From Aquabacterium olei (GTDB taxonomy: Bacteria > Pseudomonadota > Gammaproteobacteria > Burkholderiales > Burkholderiaceae_C), in the NCBI RefSeq assembly GCF_003100395.1, contig NZ_CP029211.1, positions 62,001 to 126,000 on the forward strand: a stretch of DNA of 64,000 bases, in the 5' to 3' direction. Below, one piece after another: positions 8,926-23,151 of this stretch. The translations under genes and the position numbers were made by a program. The first letter of the stretch is position 1; every line of letters starts with the position of its first letter. The notes below the pieces were generated by a model. It saw only the letters and a program-made list of their open reading frames with translations. It was not told where the DNA came from and did not search any database.

Positions 8926-11162
8926 GAGCGGGCTCCATCGTCCCGACGCTGCGCCGGCTGGGGCGGCAGGTGCCGCCGGCGGTAGATGTCCAGCGCCTTG
9001 CGGGTGAACCAGACGAGCAGGGCCAGCAGGACGATGAGGAGGAAAAGCGAGGTCCACGGGTACTGCGAGATCCAGAGGCCCAGCCCCCCGCGCAGCGAGT
9101 ACGCCGTGAACGGCGCATCTTCCGCGGAATGCGTCTGCACCGTCTCTTCACCGGGGCGCCACGTGGCGCGGTCGCCTTTCAGCTGGCTCCATGGCCCGTG
9201 TGCGACCAGGGTGCCAATGGCAGCTTCGAGCGTGGCGGGCGTGGGCGCCGTGAACACCGTCATGGGGGCGTCGCGCACCAGGGCCGTGGCCGCAAGCGCA
9301 CGGTTGCTGGGGCCGGGCCGCAACGTCACACCGGCCGACAGCACCGAAGGGGCGGCGTCGAAGTCCTCGATGTGGCGCCTGAGCGCCTGGAGGGTGTCGC
9401 CGCCTTCGAGCACGGCCACCGACGACGACTGGATCAAGGGGACCGCATCGACCAGTTCGCCCTCCGAGCCGATGCCGGCCGCATTGCGGACAGCGGCGGG
9501 GAGCTGTCCCAGCGCCCCGACCCAGATGCCGTGCCGGACGCCCTCGACGGGCCCGATGGCCATCTGCGTGCGCAGCAGCGGCCCCTTGAACACCTGCGTG
9601 AGCTTGGCCATCAGCGTCATGGCGGCCCCCACCGTGGCGTCGTCTCCGGCAGCGAGTTGGACCGCCATGCCGACGCCAACCGGTGCGCCGGGCGTGGGGC
9701 GCCCGCTTTGTGCAAGCAGCGCCAGATCTGGCCGACGCATGGGGCTGCCGCCAAAGGTCTGGATGGTGCTGTCGTCGTAAACCGTGACCGCCAGATTGCC
9801 GGGAAAGAACGGCTGGCACTCTCCCCCGCGGGTTTGCGGGACGAGAGCCGGCTCGAAACTCAGCGTGTTCCAGCCCGGGCGCAAGGCCCCTGCGGGCAGG
9901 CTGACCGCGTAGTTGTCATAGCTGCCGCCTGCGGGTTCGCTCAAGGGGATGGAGCCATGCACCACCCCATTGGCCACGATGTTCAAGGCCGATTGGGGCG
10001 CCATGCCCGCGGTGTAGCTGGCATGGACGCGCGTCTGGATGCGACCCTGCCAGGCGTCGTGCCACAAGCGAAGCGTGGTGCCACCGCTCTGCAGGCCCTT
10101 CAACGTGGCGGTGCGGTAGCCCAGCGCGCTCAAGGGATAAGCCTGGGTCGAGGGCTTCAGCGAGGCCGCCACCCCGGTGACGGAGCCGAGGGGCGGCATC
10201 CGGATCGAGGCCACCGCAGCCCAGGGCGTGTCGGGCCAGGGCATGGCCGGCATGGCAAACGCGGCGGCCGCCAGCCGCAGGTCCTGTTCCGTTTCTGCTG
10301 CAAAGACCACCATGAAGCGGGTGTCATCGCCGGGCACGTGCTGCAGCGACACGATGGGGCCCCGGTTGCGGGGCACGTTCGGGGGCAGGACGCTGGCCAG
10401 ATCGGCAAAGCGCCCGGCCACGATGATGCCCGGTGCGTCGGCGGGCAGACTGGTGGCCAGTGAGGCAAGGCCCGGCGGCAGGCGTCCGGTGCGCAGCTGA
10501 ACCGGGACGTAGTCGAGGCGCTGGCCCACGCCTTGCGCCACGAGGTTGAGCGCCGTGAGCATCTCGGCGCTTGCAGGGCGAGGGGTCAGCACAGGCAGTA
10601 CGACGCGAGGCGCCCAGGTCAGGCGGGAGAACAGGTCTTCCAGTCTGTCCAGCCGGGTGGGGGGCGCGGTGAGGGTGTGCTTCACCGAGAAGCTGGAACC
10701 GGTCAGGTCCACGTCCGTCCAGAGTTCCGGTGCCAGCGGATACTCGCAGCGGTCCGTGTGGTGCTGAACGGCCTGAAGGCGCACATCGTTGTACCCGTGA
10801 CGAAGCACATCGGGAGGCACGTCCAGATCGGCCTCAACCCGCGGGGATCGGCCATCCAGTGGCACTTGCCCGACGACGTGGCCGTTGACCGACACGGCGA
10901 GAGAGCCCGTCGTGAGCGCGGACGAGGCCGTGGCGCGCAGCCGCAGGCGCAGCTGCTGAACGGTCCAGTTCGGCGGCAGCGGCAGAGACACGCCGGCCTC
11001 GCCCTCCACCCCCCGCAATCGCAGCGGCGCAGTCGATCCCATGATGGCTGACAAGGACATCTGCCGCTCGGTGGGCAAGGGCTCTGCCCGTGCTGTCGTG
11101 AGCGCCATCACGCAACTGAGGAGCCCCGCGCCCCACAGCGCACTGCTTCTTGGCCACCACAT
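8922..11162 (-). CDS. bcsB: Cellulose synthase periplasmic subunit BcsB
   Basis: A 746-residue protein with signal peptide (ALWGAGLLSCVMALTTARA), a large periplasmic body with two carbohydrate-binding/flavodoxin-like repeats typical of BcsB, and a C-terminal membrane anchor (TSLFLLIVLLALLVWF) followed by a basic tail. BcsB guides the nascent glucan across the periplasm and its anchor helix is required for BcsA activity. It starts 3 bases after bcsA ends and overlaps the downstream bcsS-like gene by four bases, forming one operon. Confidence 0.93.
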   Translation of the reverse strand: MWWPRSSALWGAGLLSCVMALTTARAEPLPTERQMSLSAIMGSTAPLRLRGVEGEAGVSLPLPPNWTVQQLRLRLRATASSALTTGSLAVSVNGHVVGQVPLDGRSPRVEADLDVPPDVLRHGYNDVRLQAVQHHTDRCEYPLAPELWTDVDLTGSSFSVKHTLTAPPTRLDRLEDLFSRLTWAPRVVLPVLTPRPASAEMLTALNLVAQGVGQRLDYVPVQLRTGRLPPGLASLATSLPADAPGIIVAGRFADLASVLPPNVPRNRGPIVSLQHVPGDDTRFMVVFAAETEQDLRLAAAAFAMPAMPWPDTPWAAVASIRMPPLGSVTGVAASLKPSTQAYPLSALGYRTATLKGLQSGGTTLRLWHDAWQGRIQTRVHASYTAGMAPQSALNIVANGVVHGSIPLSEPAGGSYDNYAVSLPAGALRPGWNTLSFEPALVPQTRGGECQPFFPGNLAVTVYDDSTIQTFGGSPMRRPDLALLAQSGRPTPGAPVGVGMAVQLAAGDDATVGAAMTLMAKLTQVFKGPLLRTQMAIGPVEGVRHGIWVGALGQLPAAVRNAAGIGSEGELVDAVPLIQSSSVAVLEGGDTLQALRRHIEDFDAAPSVLSAGVTLRPGPSNRALAATALVRDAPMTVFTAPTPATLEAAIGTLVAHGPWSQLKGDRATWRPGEETVQTHSAEDAPFTAYSLRGGLGLWISQYPWTSLFLLIVLLALLVWFTRKALDIYRRRHLPPQPAQRRDDGARS

Positions 11163-11165
11163 GCA

Positions 11166-13466
11166 TCATGCCTTTCCGCGATCCTGACGCGTGCCGTCAG
11201 CAAGCGAAGTGCCCGCCTGCGACGGCCGCCTTCGCACGCCGCGCTGCAGGGATTGCCACCAACGGTGGCCGACGCGCATGAGGTCGGCCTCGACATGCAC
11301 CAGGTGGTCGATGCCATGGTGCCCGGCGTGCCGGAGCAGCCGCCACACCGATCGAAGAATCGATTGCCCCCCGTGGCGATGCCGGTTGTTGTCCACCAGA
11401 ACCGAGCTGGAGCCAAAGGCGATGGAGACGGCCAGCCGTTCATCCTGCAGCGAGCGGAACCGGTATCGCACGCCCAGTGCCACCAGTCCGTCGGGGCGCA
11501 CCCGCGCCGCCTGCACCGTGCCTTCCAACTCCACGCCTCGCCCGAGGAACTCGGCCCACACCGGCAGGCCGATCAACGACTCCACAGGCCGGTTGCCTGT
11601 CCATTGCTCAAGCACCAGGCCCGCGCCGGATGCCGAAGCGTCGACAGTCCGGCCCTGCCATGACTGGCCGTCCAGCAGCACGCCGGCCGACTCCCTGTGC
11701 GGCGCGCGCGGCTCGGCGCGCAACTGGCGGCGTTCGAGCGTGATGCCCAGTGCGCCCAGCAGGAGCACCAGGTCGACCACCGCCCAGAACTGCACGAAGG
11801 CGATGCCGCTACGCTGCCAGGTGGCGTCTGCATAGCGCTCGGCGCCCACGATGATGGCCATCACCGTGAGGGCCAGCAGGATGTAGAACGGCCAAGCCAG
11901 CGCCGAGACGAACTGCTGGTCCAGCACCTCGCCTTTCGGGGTCACCTTGAACGTCGGGGCCTGCGGCTGACGCAGCACCTTCCACAGCCCGGACACCACG
12001 TAGACCGACTGCACCACCTCGTACAGCTGCGACACGAAGGGCCACCGCACGCGGCCATAGAAAAACTGGGTCGACCACAGCGAGGCCAGCAGCGCCGGCC
12101 CGGCATAGGCCAGCAACTGGTCAGCGGTCGTGTCGCACAGCGTGATGCCGAACAAGAGGTAGACCGGGGGGGCCAGCAGCATGATCAACCGGGATGCCGC
12201 AAAGCCCCAGTACACGGCAAAGTTCGTGTAGAGCATGCGCTGCATGAAGCTCAGCCGCGGCTGCAACCAGGGGTTCTTCAGCAGGAAGATCTGCATCATC
12301 CCCTGCCCCCAACGGACGCGCTGCACGATGAAGCCCGAGAAGGTCTCGGGCTGCAGGCCGGACACCATGGGGCGGTTGTAGTAGGCCGAACGGTAACCGA
12401 GCGAAAGGGCATCGAGCGTGGTTTCCGCGTCTTCGGTGATGGTGCGGCCCGAGATGCCGCCCAGCTCATCGATCACCGCGCGACGCAGGATGGCCGCGGA
12501 GCCACAGAAGAACGACGTGCCCCAGAAGTCGAGACCCGGCTGCATCACGTCGTAGAACAGCTCGTTCTCTGACGGCGACGCCTGGTGGGTTTCGAGGTTG
12601 CGTTCGATGGGATCCGGGCTGACGAAGTTGTGCGGCGTCTGCAGCACGAAGAGCTTGGGGTCTGCCAGAAAGAAGCCGACGCACCGGGTCAGGAAGTCCT
12701 CCGCGGGGATGTGGTCGCAGTCCAGCACCAGGATCAGGTCACCCCGCGTATGCGCCAGGGCGCTGTTGATGTTGCCGGCTTTGGCGTTCAGATTGCGGTC
12801 CCGCGTCAGGTAGCCCGCCCCGGCCCGCTGGGCCAGCGCCTGCAGCGTGGTGGCCCGTTCGGCGGCGGCTGCCGCACGAGCGGGGTCGGCGTCATTCAGC
12901 TTCTGCGCCGTCCCGCCGTCGTCGAGCAGCCAGACGTGCAGCTTCTCGGCGGGATAGCGCAACTGCGTGGCCGCAATGAGCGTCGGGCGCACGATCAGCG
13001 GGTCTTCGTTGTAGGTCGGGATGTAGACGTCGACGTGGGGCCACGTGGCGGTGTCCGAAGGGAGCGGGACGGAACGCCGGTAGAACGGCTCGCTGTTGAT
13101 GACGAAGCCGAAAAGCGTGTTGATGAAGCTCCACCCCTCCGCCAGAAAGAGCAGGAGCCCGCACACCATGGACAGCAGCCCGTACTGCAGGGGCAGGGAT
13201 TCGAACGCGCGCCACTGCATGTAGCGAAGAAACAGGAACGTGCTGACCGCGATGACCGTCAGACGCAGCAAGGATTTCATCCGCAGCGTCCGGGCCCGTC
13301 CCGAAAGGCTCACCGCCAGCATGAGCACACCGAGCAAGGGCGCGGCCAGGAGAAGCTGCGCGCCATGTGCCAGGGGGAGAGTGGCCACGGCGGTAAAAAT
13401 TGCACCCAGCGTCACCCAGGCGCCCAGGGTCGCCAGGTCTCGGTGCGGGGAAGGGGCAGCGGCCAT
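11166..13466 (-). CDS. bcsA: Cellulose synthase catalytic subunit BcsA with PilZ domain
   Basis: A 766-residue inner-membrane family-2 glycosyltransferase. Catalytic motifs appear in order: LLDDGGT, LVLDCDH, ITEDAETT and the QRVRWGQG (QxxRW) motif that grips the glucan terminus. Several membrane helices flank the catalytic domain. The C-terminal PilZ domain keeps both c-di-GMP-binding motifs, RAEPR (RxxxR) and DASASG (DxSxxG), so the enzyme should be c-di-GMP activated. The roughly 65 residues after the PilZ domain are rich in His, Arg and Trp and unusual. It is divergent from katG across 130 bases. Confidence 0.96.
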   Translation of the reverse strand: MAAAPSPHRDLATLGAWVTLGAIFTAVATLPLAHGAQLLLAAPLLGVLMLAVSLSGRARTLRMKSLLRLTVIAVSTFLFLRYMQWRAFESLPLQYGLLSMVCGLLLFLAEGWSFINTLFGFVINSEPFYRRSVPLPSDTATWPHVDVYIPTYNEDPLIVRPTLIAATQLRYPAEKLHVWLLDDGGTAQKLNDADPARAAAAAERATTLQALAQRAGAGYLTRDRNLNAKAGNINSALAHTRGDLILVLDCDHIPAEDFLTRCVGFFLADPKLFVLQTPHNFVSPDPIERNLETHQASPSENELFYDVMQPGLDFWGTSFFCGSAAILRRAVIDELGGISGRTITEDAETTLDALSLGYRSAYYNRPMVSGLQPETFSGFIVQRVRWGQGMMQIFLLKNPWLQPRLSFMQRMLYTNFAVYWGFAASRLIMLLAPPVYLLFGITLCDTTADQLLAYAGPALLASLWSTQFFYGRVRWPFVSQLYEVVQSVYVVSGLWKVLRQPQAPTFKVTPKGEVLDQQFVSALAWPFYILLALTVMAIIVGAERYADATWQRSGIAFVQFWAVVDLVLLLGALGITLERRQLRAEPRAPHRESAGVLLDGQSWQGRTVDASASGAGLVLEQWTGNRPVESLIGLPVWAEFLGRGVELEGTVQAARVRPDGLVALGVRYRFRSLQDERLAVSIAFGSSSVLVDNNRHRHGGQSILRSVWRLLRHAGHHGIDHLVHVEADLMRVGHRWWQSLQRGVRRRPSQAGTSLADGTRQDRGKA

Positions 13467-13557
13467 CGGCAGGCTCGAGCAGCCGCTGTGCCCGGCTGCG
13501 CGTCGCTATGGCGGCGATAGGAAATGTTGCGTTGTTCCTGGGGTCGTCGGCTTCTAG

Positions 13558-15808
<2,251 letters not shown>

Positions 15809-15840
15809 CCACCCTGACCCGATGAGGGCCGGATCGGATG

Positions 15841-15879
15841 ACGTGCCCGGACACCCTGCGTGCCGGGCACGTCTGTTTT
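15841..15879 (+). terminator. Rho-independent terminator of katG
   Basis: A perfect 10-bp inverted repeat (ACGTGCCCGG / CCGGGCACGT) with a 12-base loop is followed by CTGTTTT. It lies 34 bases after the katG stop codon. Confidence 0.85.
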
Positions 15880-15949
15880 GTGTTGTGCAGGGCAGGCAGA
15901 ACCTGCCTAACATAGCGGCTCTCTTGCCGCTTGATGTGCCTGATCGCCC

Positions 15950-16708
15950 ATGTCCCGACTTCTCTCCGAACTGCGCCGTCTGTATGGCCTCGACGCAGGG
16001 CCAGCCTCTGCCACCACCCCCGCGCTCATCGACGCCGAAGGGCGTACCCGCACGCTGGTGATCGAGCTGGCACGGCCCGCGGACTGGAGTGCGCTCGCCC
16101 GGCTCTGGGAGGGCCTGCAGGCCGATCTGGATTGGCCCGCCCCGTCGATCGCGATCAATGGCCGGGACGGCTTTCAGCTGTGGGTGTCACTCGCAGAGCC
16201 GGTGACGGCCGCGCAGGCCGGGGCCTTGCTTGCTGCGCTGGTGGCGCGCTACCTGGCCGACGTGCCCGCGCAGCGGGTGGCCCAGTGGCCCGGTCGTGCA
16301 GAAAGCGGCGTGGCCTGGCGCCATGTGGATCTGGTGCCTCGCGAGCATCCCGGCGGGCAGTGGTCGGCCTTTGTCTCTCCGGGGCTGGCCCCCGTGTTTG
16401 CCGACACACCGTGGCTCGACATCCCGCCCGGCGAGGACGGCCAGGCCGATCTGTTGAGTGGCCTGAAGTCGGTCGGCGGGGAGCAACTCCGTGAGGCGGT
16501 GGCGTCCCTCGGGGGCGAACGTCGTGAGGACGCGGCCGCTCAGGCGGTTCAACCCGCTGGGTCTCCGGATCGCGCCCCTGCTGCATCGGGCCCGCAGAGC
16601 GAACCGCATCGCTTTCTGCTGCAGGTGATGAACGACGAGCGGGTCGACATGGCGCTGCGCATCGAGGCGGCGAAGGCCTTGCTGCCCTACGCGGCGAACG
16701 GCGTGTGA
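15950..16708 (+). CDS. Conserved hypothetical protein, possibly a degenerate primase-like domain plus a phage-type C-terminal helix pair
   Basis: A 252-residue protein I cannot assign to a named family. The middle segment SIAINGRDGFQLWVSLAEP resembles the 'SGxGxHLW' strand of archaeo-eukaryotic primase/polymerase-type domains, but no DxD catalytic pair is visible, so activity is doubtful. After a Pro/Ala-rich linker the last 35 residues (FLLQVMNDERVDMALRIEAAKALLPYA) look like a motif often found at the end of small phage terminase-associated proteins. It converges on the molybdate-type regulator with 9 bases between stops. Codon use matches its neighbours, so recent transfer is not apparent. 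Confidence 0.6.
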   Translation: MSRLLSELRRLYGLDAGPASATTPALIDAEGRTRTLVIELARPADWSALARLWEGLQADLDWPAPSIAINGRDGFQLWVSLAEPVTAAQAGALLAALVARYLADVPAQRVAQWPGRAESGVAWRHVDLVPREHPGGQWSAFVSPGLAPVFADTPWLDIPPGEDGQADLLSGLKSVGGEQLREAVASLGGERREDAAAQAVQPAGSPDRAPAASGPQSEPHRFLLQVMNDERVDMALRIEAAKALLPYAANGV

Positions 16709-16717
16709 CGCGACCGG

Positions 16718-17806
16718 TCAGACCGGCCAGCCACGGAACGCCTCGCAGGCTGGCTCGACCTTGCCGCACAACTCCGGCCGGTAGCCCTCCAGCGCCTGAA
16801 ACGCCGCCTGGCAGGCCGGCGATCGCAGCATGCCCAGCAGCCGCTGTGCGCCCTTGGTTTCCAGCGTACTGGCCGACATGAGCAGGCCGTAGCGCTCGGT
16901 CTGCACCGGGATGAACTCCAGGCCAAACCGGCGCGCCGAGGTTTCGACCCCAAAGCCCGCATCGGCCATGTGACTGGCCACGTGGGCGGCCACGGCCGAA
17001 TGCGTGTGCTCGCCCGGCGTGCCATCGGCCAGCGGGGCCGGGTCCAGCCCTTCGGTGCGCAGCAGCGTCTCCAGCAGGAGGCGCGTGCCTGAACCCGGCG
17101 CACGGGCCACAAAGCGGACTTCGGGCCGCAACAGGTCGGCCAGCCTGTCGATGTGCAGCGGGTTGCCGGGCTTCACCATCAGGCCTTGCCGGCGGGTCAC
17201 CATGTGAACGTAGACCGAACCGGGCGCGAGCCATCGGCCGTATTCACGCAGCACCTCGCCTTGCACCGGGCCGGTGGGCAGGTGCAGGCTGGCCACATCG
17301 GCCGATCCCCCGTTCAGCGCGGCCAGCGCCTGGCTGCTGTCGGTGTAACGCCAGTCCATCGGCTCACCGGCGTCGCGCAGCAGGCGCTGCAGCGTCTCGA
17401 TGGCAAAGCCGTGGCTGGCACACACGCGCAGTGGGCGCTCGGCATCGCGCAGCGCGCGGTGCAGCTCGGCCTGAAGCTCGAACGCCAGGCTGTCGAGCTG
17501 TGGCCGCAAACGGGCCTCGAAGCGCCGCTGCGCCCACACCAGGGCCTGACCGAGCGGTGTCAGCTGAGACCCCTTGCCGCGGGCCATCACCACCAGCGGC
17601 GCGCCCATGGCGGCCTCGGCCTCGCGCACCAGCTCCCACGTGTGGCGGTACGACGCGCCGTGTGCCTTGCAGGCGGCCGAGAGGCTGCCGTGTGCCTGGA
17701 TGGCCAGCAGCCAGGTCATCACGCGGGGCGGTAGCGGTGTGCCGCCCGGGCCTGTGACCTGCCAGGCCGGGTCAATGTGAACGTGCAGAGGCCGTATATG
17801 CTGCAT
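16718..17806 (-). CDS. ModE/LysR-type regulator with periplasmic-binding-protein-like sensor domain
   Basis: A 362-residue transcription factor. The N-terminal winged helix (MTWLLAIQAHGSLSAACKAHG then RHTWELVREAEAAMG and LTPLGQALV) is of the ModE/LysR type. Residues from about 125 on (SHGFAIETLQRLL...RFVARAPGSGTRLLLETLL) resemble the PBP-like molybdate-binding domain PF12727. The ATG at 17806 gives the family N-terminus; upstream in-frame starts would cross the divergent promoter. It is divergent from a molybdopterin oxidoreductase and fdhD, which suggests it senses molybdate/tungstate or a related ligand and controls that enzyme. A near-perfect palindrome covers its start codon. Confidence 0.85.
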   Translation of the reverse strand: MQHIRPLHVHIDPAWQVTGPGGTPLPPRVMTWLLAIQAHGSLSAACKAHGASYRHTWELVREAEAAMGAPLVVMARGKGSQLTPLGQALVWAQRRFEARLRPQLDSLAFELQAELHRALRDAERPLRVCASHGFAIETLQRLLRDAGEPMDWRYTDSSQALAALNGGSADVASLHLPTGPVQGEVLREYGRWLAPGSVYVHMVTRRQGLMVKPGNPLHIDRLADLLRPEVRFVARAPGSGTRLLLETLLRTEGLDPAPLADGTPGEHTHSAVAAHVASHMADAGFGVETSARRFGLEFIPVQTERYGLLMSASTLETKGAQRLLGMLRSPACQAAFQALEGYRPELCGKVEPACEAFRGWPV

Positions 17807-17815
17807 GCGGCATAT
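17796..17815. promoter_or_regulatory. 20-bp palindrome at the regulator start, candidate operator
   Basis: ATATGCTGCATGCGGCATAT reads the same on both strands in 18 of 20 positions. It overlaps the start codon of the ModE/LysR-type regulator and lies in the 134-base divergent region shared with the oxidoreductase gene. The position suggests autorepression of the regulator; its match to a ModE box is only general (AT-rich outer arms). Confidence 0.5.
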
Positions 17816-17940
17816 GTTATCGGCTGTCGGCCGCTTATTGCCACGGGCGCGCGGCTTCTCTACATTGCGCTGATGGACGGCCGCCTCGCTGCCAGGCAGG
17901 GGCACATGCTTGTTCTGGCATAAACACAGCGAGTGCACCG

Positions 17941-20264
<2,324 letters not shown>

Positions 20265-20268
<4 letters not shown>

Positions 20269-21086
20269 ACCGCGATCCGGTGTTCGCGGCAGGCGCGCCC
20301 ACGCCCGGTGTGGGCCATGTTGATGTGGTGCGCCATGACGGTGGCCAGGCAATCGTGCGGGCCGACGTGGTGATCGACGAGCAGCCCGTTGCCCTCGTCT
20401 ACAACGGGCTGTCGCACGTGGTGATGATGGCCACGCCGCTTGACCTGGAAGACTTTGCCCTGGGCTTCTCCTTGTCCGAAGGCTTGCTGAACTCGGTGGA
20501 TGAGGTGCGCGACCTGACCGTACAGCCCGGCGCCATGGGCACAACGGTGCAACTGGAGGTGTCGCCCCGGGCCTTCTCCCGCTTCAAAGACCGCCGCCGG
20601 CATCTGGCCGGACGCACGGGGTGCGGCCTGTGTGGTGTGGACAGCCTGCAGGCTTTCCACGACGCTTTGCCTGCGAGCAGCGTGACGCAGCGCTCTGGCG
20701 CCCTCCCCGGCCCCGTTGCCGTTGCACGCGCGTTTGCCGCCTTGCCCGCGTTGCAGCCGCTGCAGGCCCGGACGGGCGGATGCCATGCTGCGGCGTGGAG
20801 CAACCCTCAGGGGGAGATTCAACTGGTGCGGGAAGACGTGGGCCGCCACAACGCGCTGGACAAGCTCATCGGCGCCCTGGTGCGCCAGGGTGAGGCCTTG
20901 CCTGAGGGCTTCGCGCTGGTCTCGAGCCGGGCGAGCCACGAGATGGTCAGCAAGTGCATGCGCCTGGGGGTCGGCACCCTCGCAGCCATTTCGGCGCCAA
21001 CCAGCCTGGGCGTGGACCTGGCGCGGCGCGGGGGGCTGCAGCTGTTCGGATTCTGCCGAAACGACGTGGCGGTGCAATATGCATGA
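20265..21086 (+). CDS. fdhD: Formate dehydrogenase accessory sulfurtransferase FdhD
   Basis: A 273-residue protein with the FdhD core: LYNGLSHVVMMATPLDLEDFALGFSLSEG near the start (quoted in part by family), the sulfur-transfer cysteines in TGCGLCGVDS, REDVGRHNALDKLIG, and SRASHEMVSK. FdhD moves sulfur from IscS to the bis-MGD cofactor of formate-dehydrogenase-like enzymes. The likely start is TTG at 20265, which overlaps the upstream stop and has GGAGG 4 bases before it; GTG at 20280 is the alternative. Tight overlap with the oxidoreductase gene indicates one transcript. Confidence 0.93.
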
Positions 21087-21182
21087 CCCGCCTAAACCGG
21101 CCGTGCGCAAACGTCAGTAGCGATTGCGTTCCGACGAGGAGCGCGGGCCACCAGCTTGCCGTCCGAAGGCCAAGACGCTAGC

Positions 21183-21212
21183 ATGTGTATGCTTTTCATC
21201 AAGGGTACACAT
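21183..21212. promoter_or_regulatory. Inverted repeat before vapB, candidate VapB operator
   Basis: ATGTGTA and TACACAT form a 7-bp inverted repeat with a 16-base spacer ending one base before the vapB start codon. Autoregulation by binding of VapB(C) to such repeats is usual for this family; the site itself is inferred. Confidence 0.4.
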
Positions 21213-21213
21213 C

Positions 21214-21408
21214 ATGCGCACGAACATCGAGATCGACGACAAGTTGATGAGCGACGCCCTTCGCCTCACGGGCTTGAAGACCAAGAAGGAAGCCGTTGAG
21301 CTGGGGTTGCGCACCTTGCTGAGGTTACGGCAGCAGGAAGAGTTGCGCCGCTTCCGCGGCAAGTTGCAATGGGAAGGAGACCTCGACGCCATGAGGACCG
21401 ACAAGTGA
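21214..21408 (+). CDS. vapB: VapB-family antitoxin
   Basis: A 64-residue protein with a ribbon-helix-helix-type N-terminus (MRTNIEIDDKLMSDALRLTG) and the KTKKEAVELGLRTLL helix pair found in VapB antitoxins of Burkholderiales. The C-terminal half, rich in Arg, Leu and Glu, would wrap the toxin. The gene is intact and its stop overlaps the GTG start of vapC. Because vapC is broken, this antitoxin has no local functional toxin. Base composition is visibly lower in GC than the flanking core genes. Confidence 0.85.
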   Translation: MRTNIEIDDKLMSDALRLTGLKTKKEAVELGLRTLLRLRQQEELRRFRGKLQWEGDLDAMRTDK

Positions 21409-21689
21409 TTGTTGTGGACTCCAGCGTATGGATTGACTTCTTCCGAGGGGTGACGACGCCGCAGACCAACCGGTTGGACGCCTTGTTGGGCACTGAGCCC
21501 CTCGCTGTGGGCGACTTGATCCTGGCCGAAGTGCTTCAGGGGTTCAGCAGCGAGAAGGACTTCAACCAGGCCAGAAGGCTGCTGACCTCATTGGATGTGA
21601 TCACCCTTGGCGGGCAACACGTTGCACTGCAGGCCGCGAGGAATTACAGGCTGAACCGCCCCGGCTTCTGCGGAGGCCAGTTGCTTTGA
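21405..21689 (+). pseudogene. vapC: vapC toxin (PIN domain) truncated by an IS3 element
   Basis: From the GTG at 21405 there are 82 codons of clear VapC sequence (VDSSVWIDFF with D5, LAEVLQGF with E42, ending ALQAARNYR). At base 21652 the IS3-family terminal repeat begins and the frame continues 12 codons into the element before a stop. A normal VapC has about 130 residues; the missing part should carry the third and fourth acidic residues of the PIN active site, so the protein should be inactive as a ribonuclease. It may still bind VapB. Confidence 0.85.
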
Positions 21690-21690
21690 G

Positions 21691-22916
<1,226 letters not shown>

Positions 22917-22969
22917 CTTGGCTCCATCATCTCAAACGAGGGAGCCTCCTTCAAAGCCGGGGCGGTTCA

Positions 22970-23028
22970 AGACACATCGGCAAATCTGCGTGGTATTGAC
23001 CACATGTCGTGCAGTTGAAACCGTTCAT
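22970..23028 (-). pseudogene. 5' fragment of a DUF2199-type gene cut by the IS3 element
   Basis: On the minus strand an ATG at 23028 opens 20 codons, MNGFNCTTCGQYHADLPMCL, before the IS3 end; the last base of codon 20 falls on the outermost base of the IS3 repeat. The CxxCGxxHxxLPM pattern is the N-terminal zinc-ribbon-like signature of DUF2199 proteins. The ATG comes 8 bases after a GTTAGGC box, as expected for the first gene of an integron cassette. The remaining gene is absent from the window. Confidence 0.6.
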
Positions 23029-23035
23029 ATGTGAG

Positions 23036-23042
23036 GCCTAAC
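23036..23042 (-). other. attC R' box (GTTAGGC), separated from its attC by an IS
   Basis: Minus-strand GTTAGGC fits the integron consensus GTTRRRY. When the IS110-family element is removed it joins exactly to the attC arm at 24506-24627, giving the correct R'-to-L' spacing (7 bases, equal to that on the R'' side). Confidence 0.7.
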
Positions 23043-23151
23043 GAATGAAAGGGACTTCCCCGTCCCGAGCTAGCCGCGTATTGCGGCGAACGGCATCGAA
23101 GTGCCACGATGGGGTTGCGAATCTCATCAACTCACTCGGAAGGGGAAGTCC

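Noticed and set aside
8970..10463. Long plus-strand frames opposite bcsB, arsA and bcsA
   Set aside because: They lack ribosome sites and motifs and lie fully inside well-identified genes on the other strand.
21087..21213. A second attC between fdhD and vapB
   Set aside because: No GTTRRRY box with paired arms is found; only the short inverted repeat before vapB is visible, so vapBC is not shown to be a cassette.
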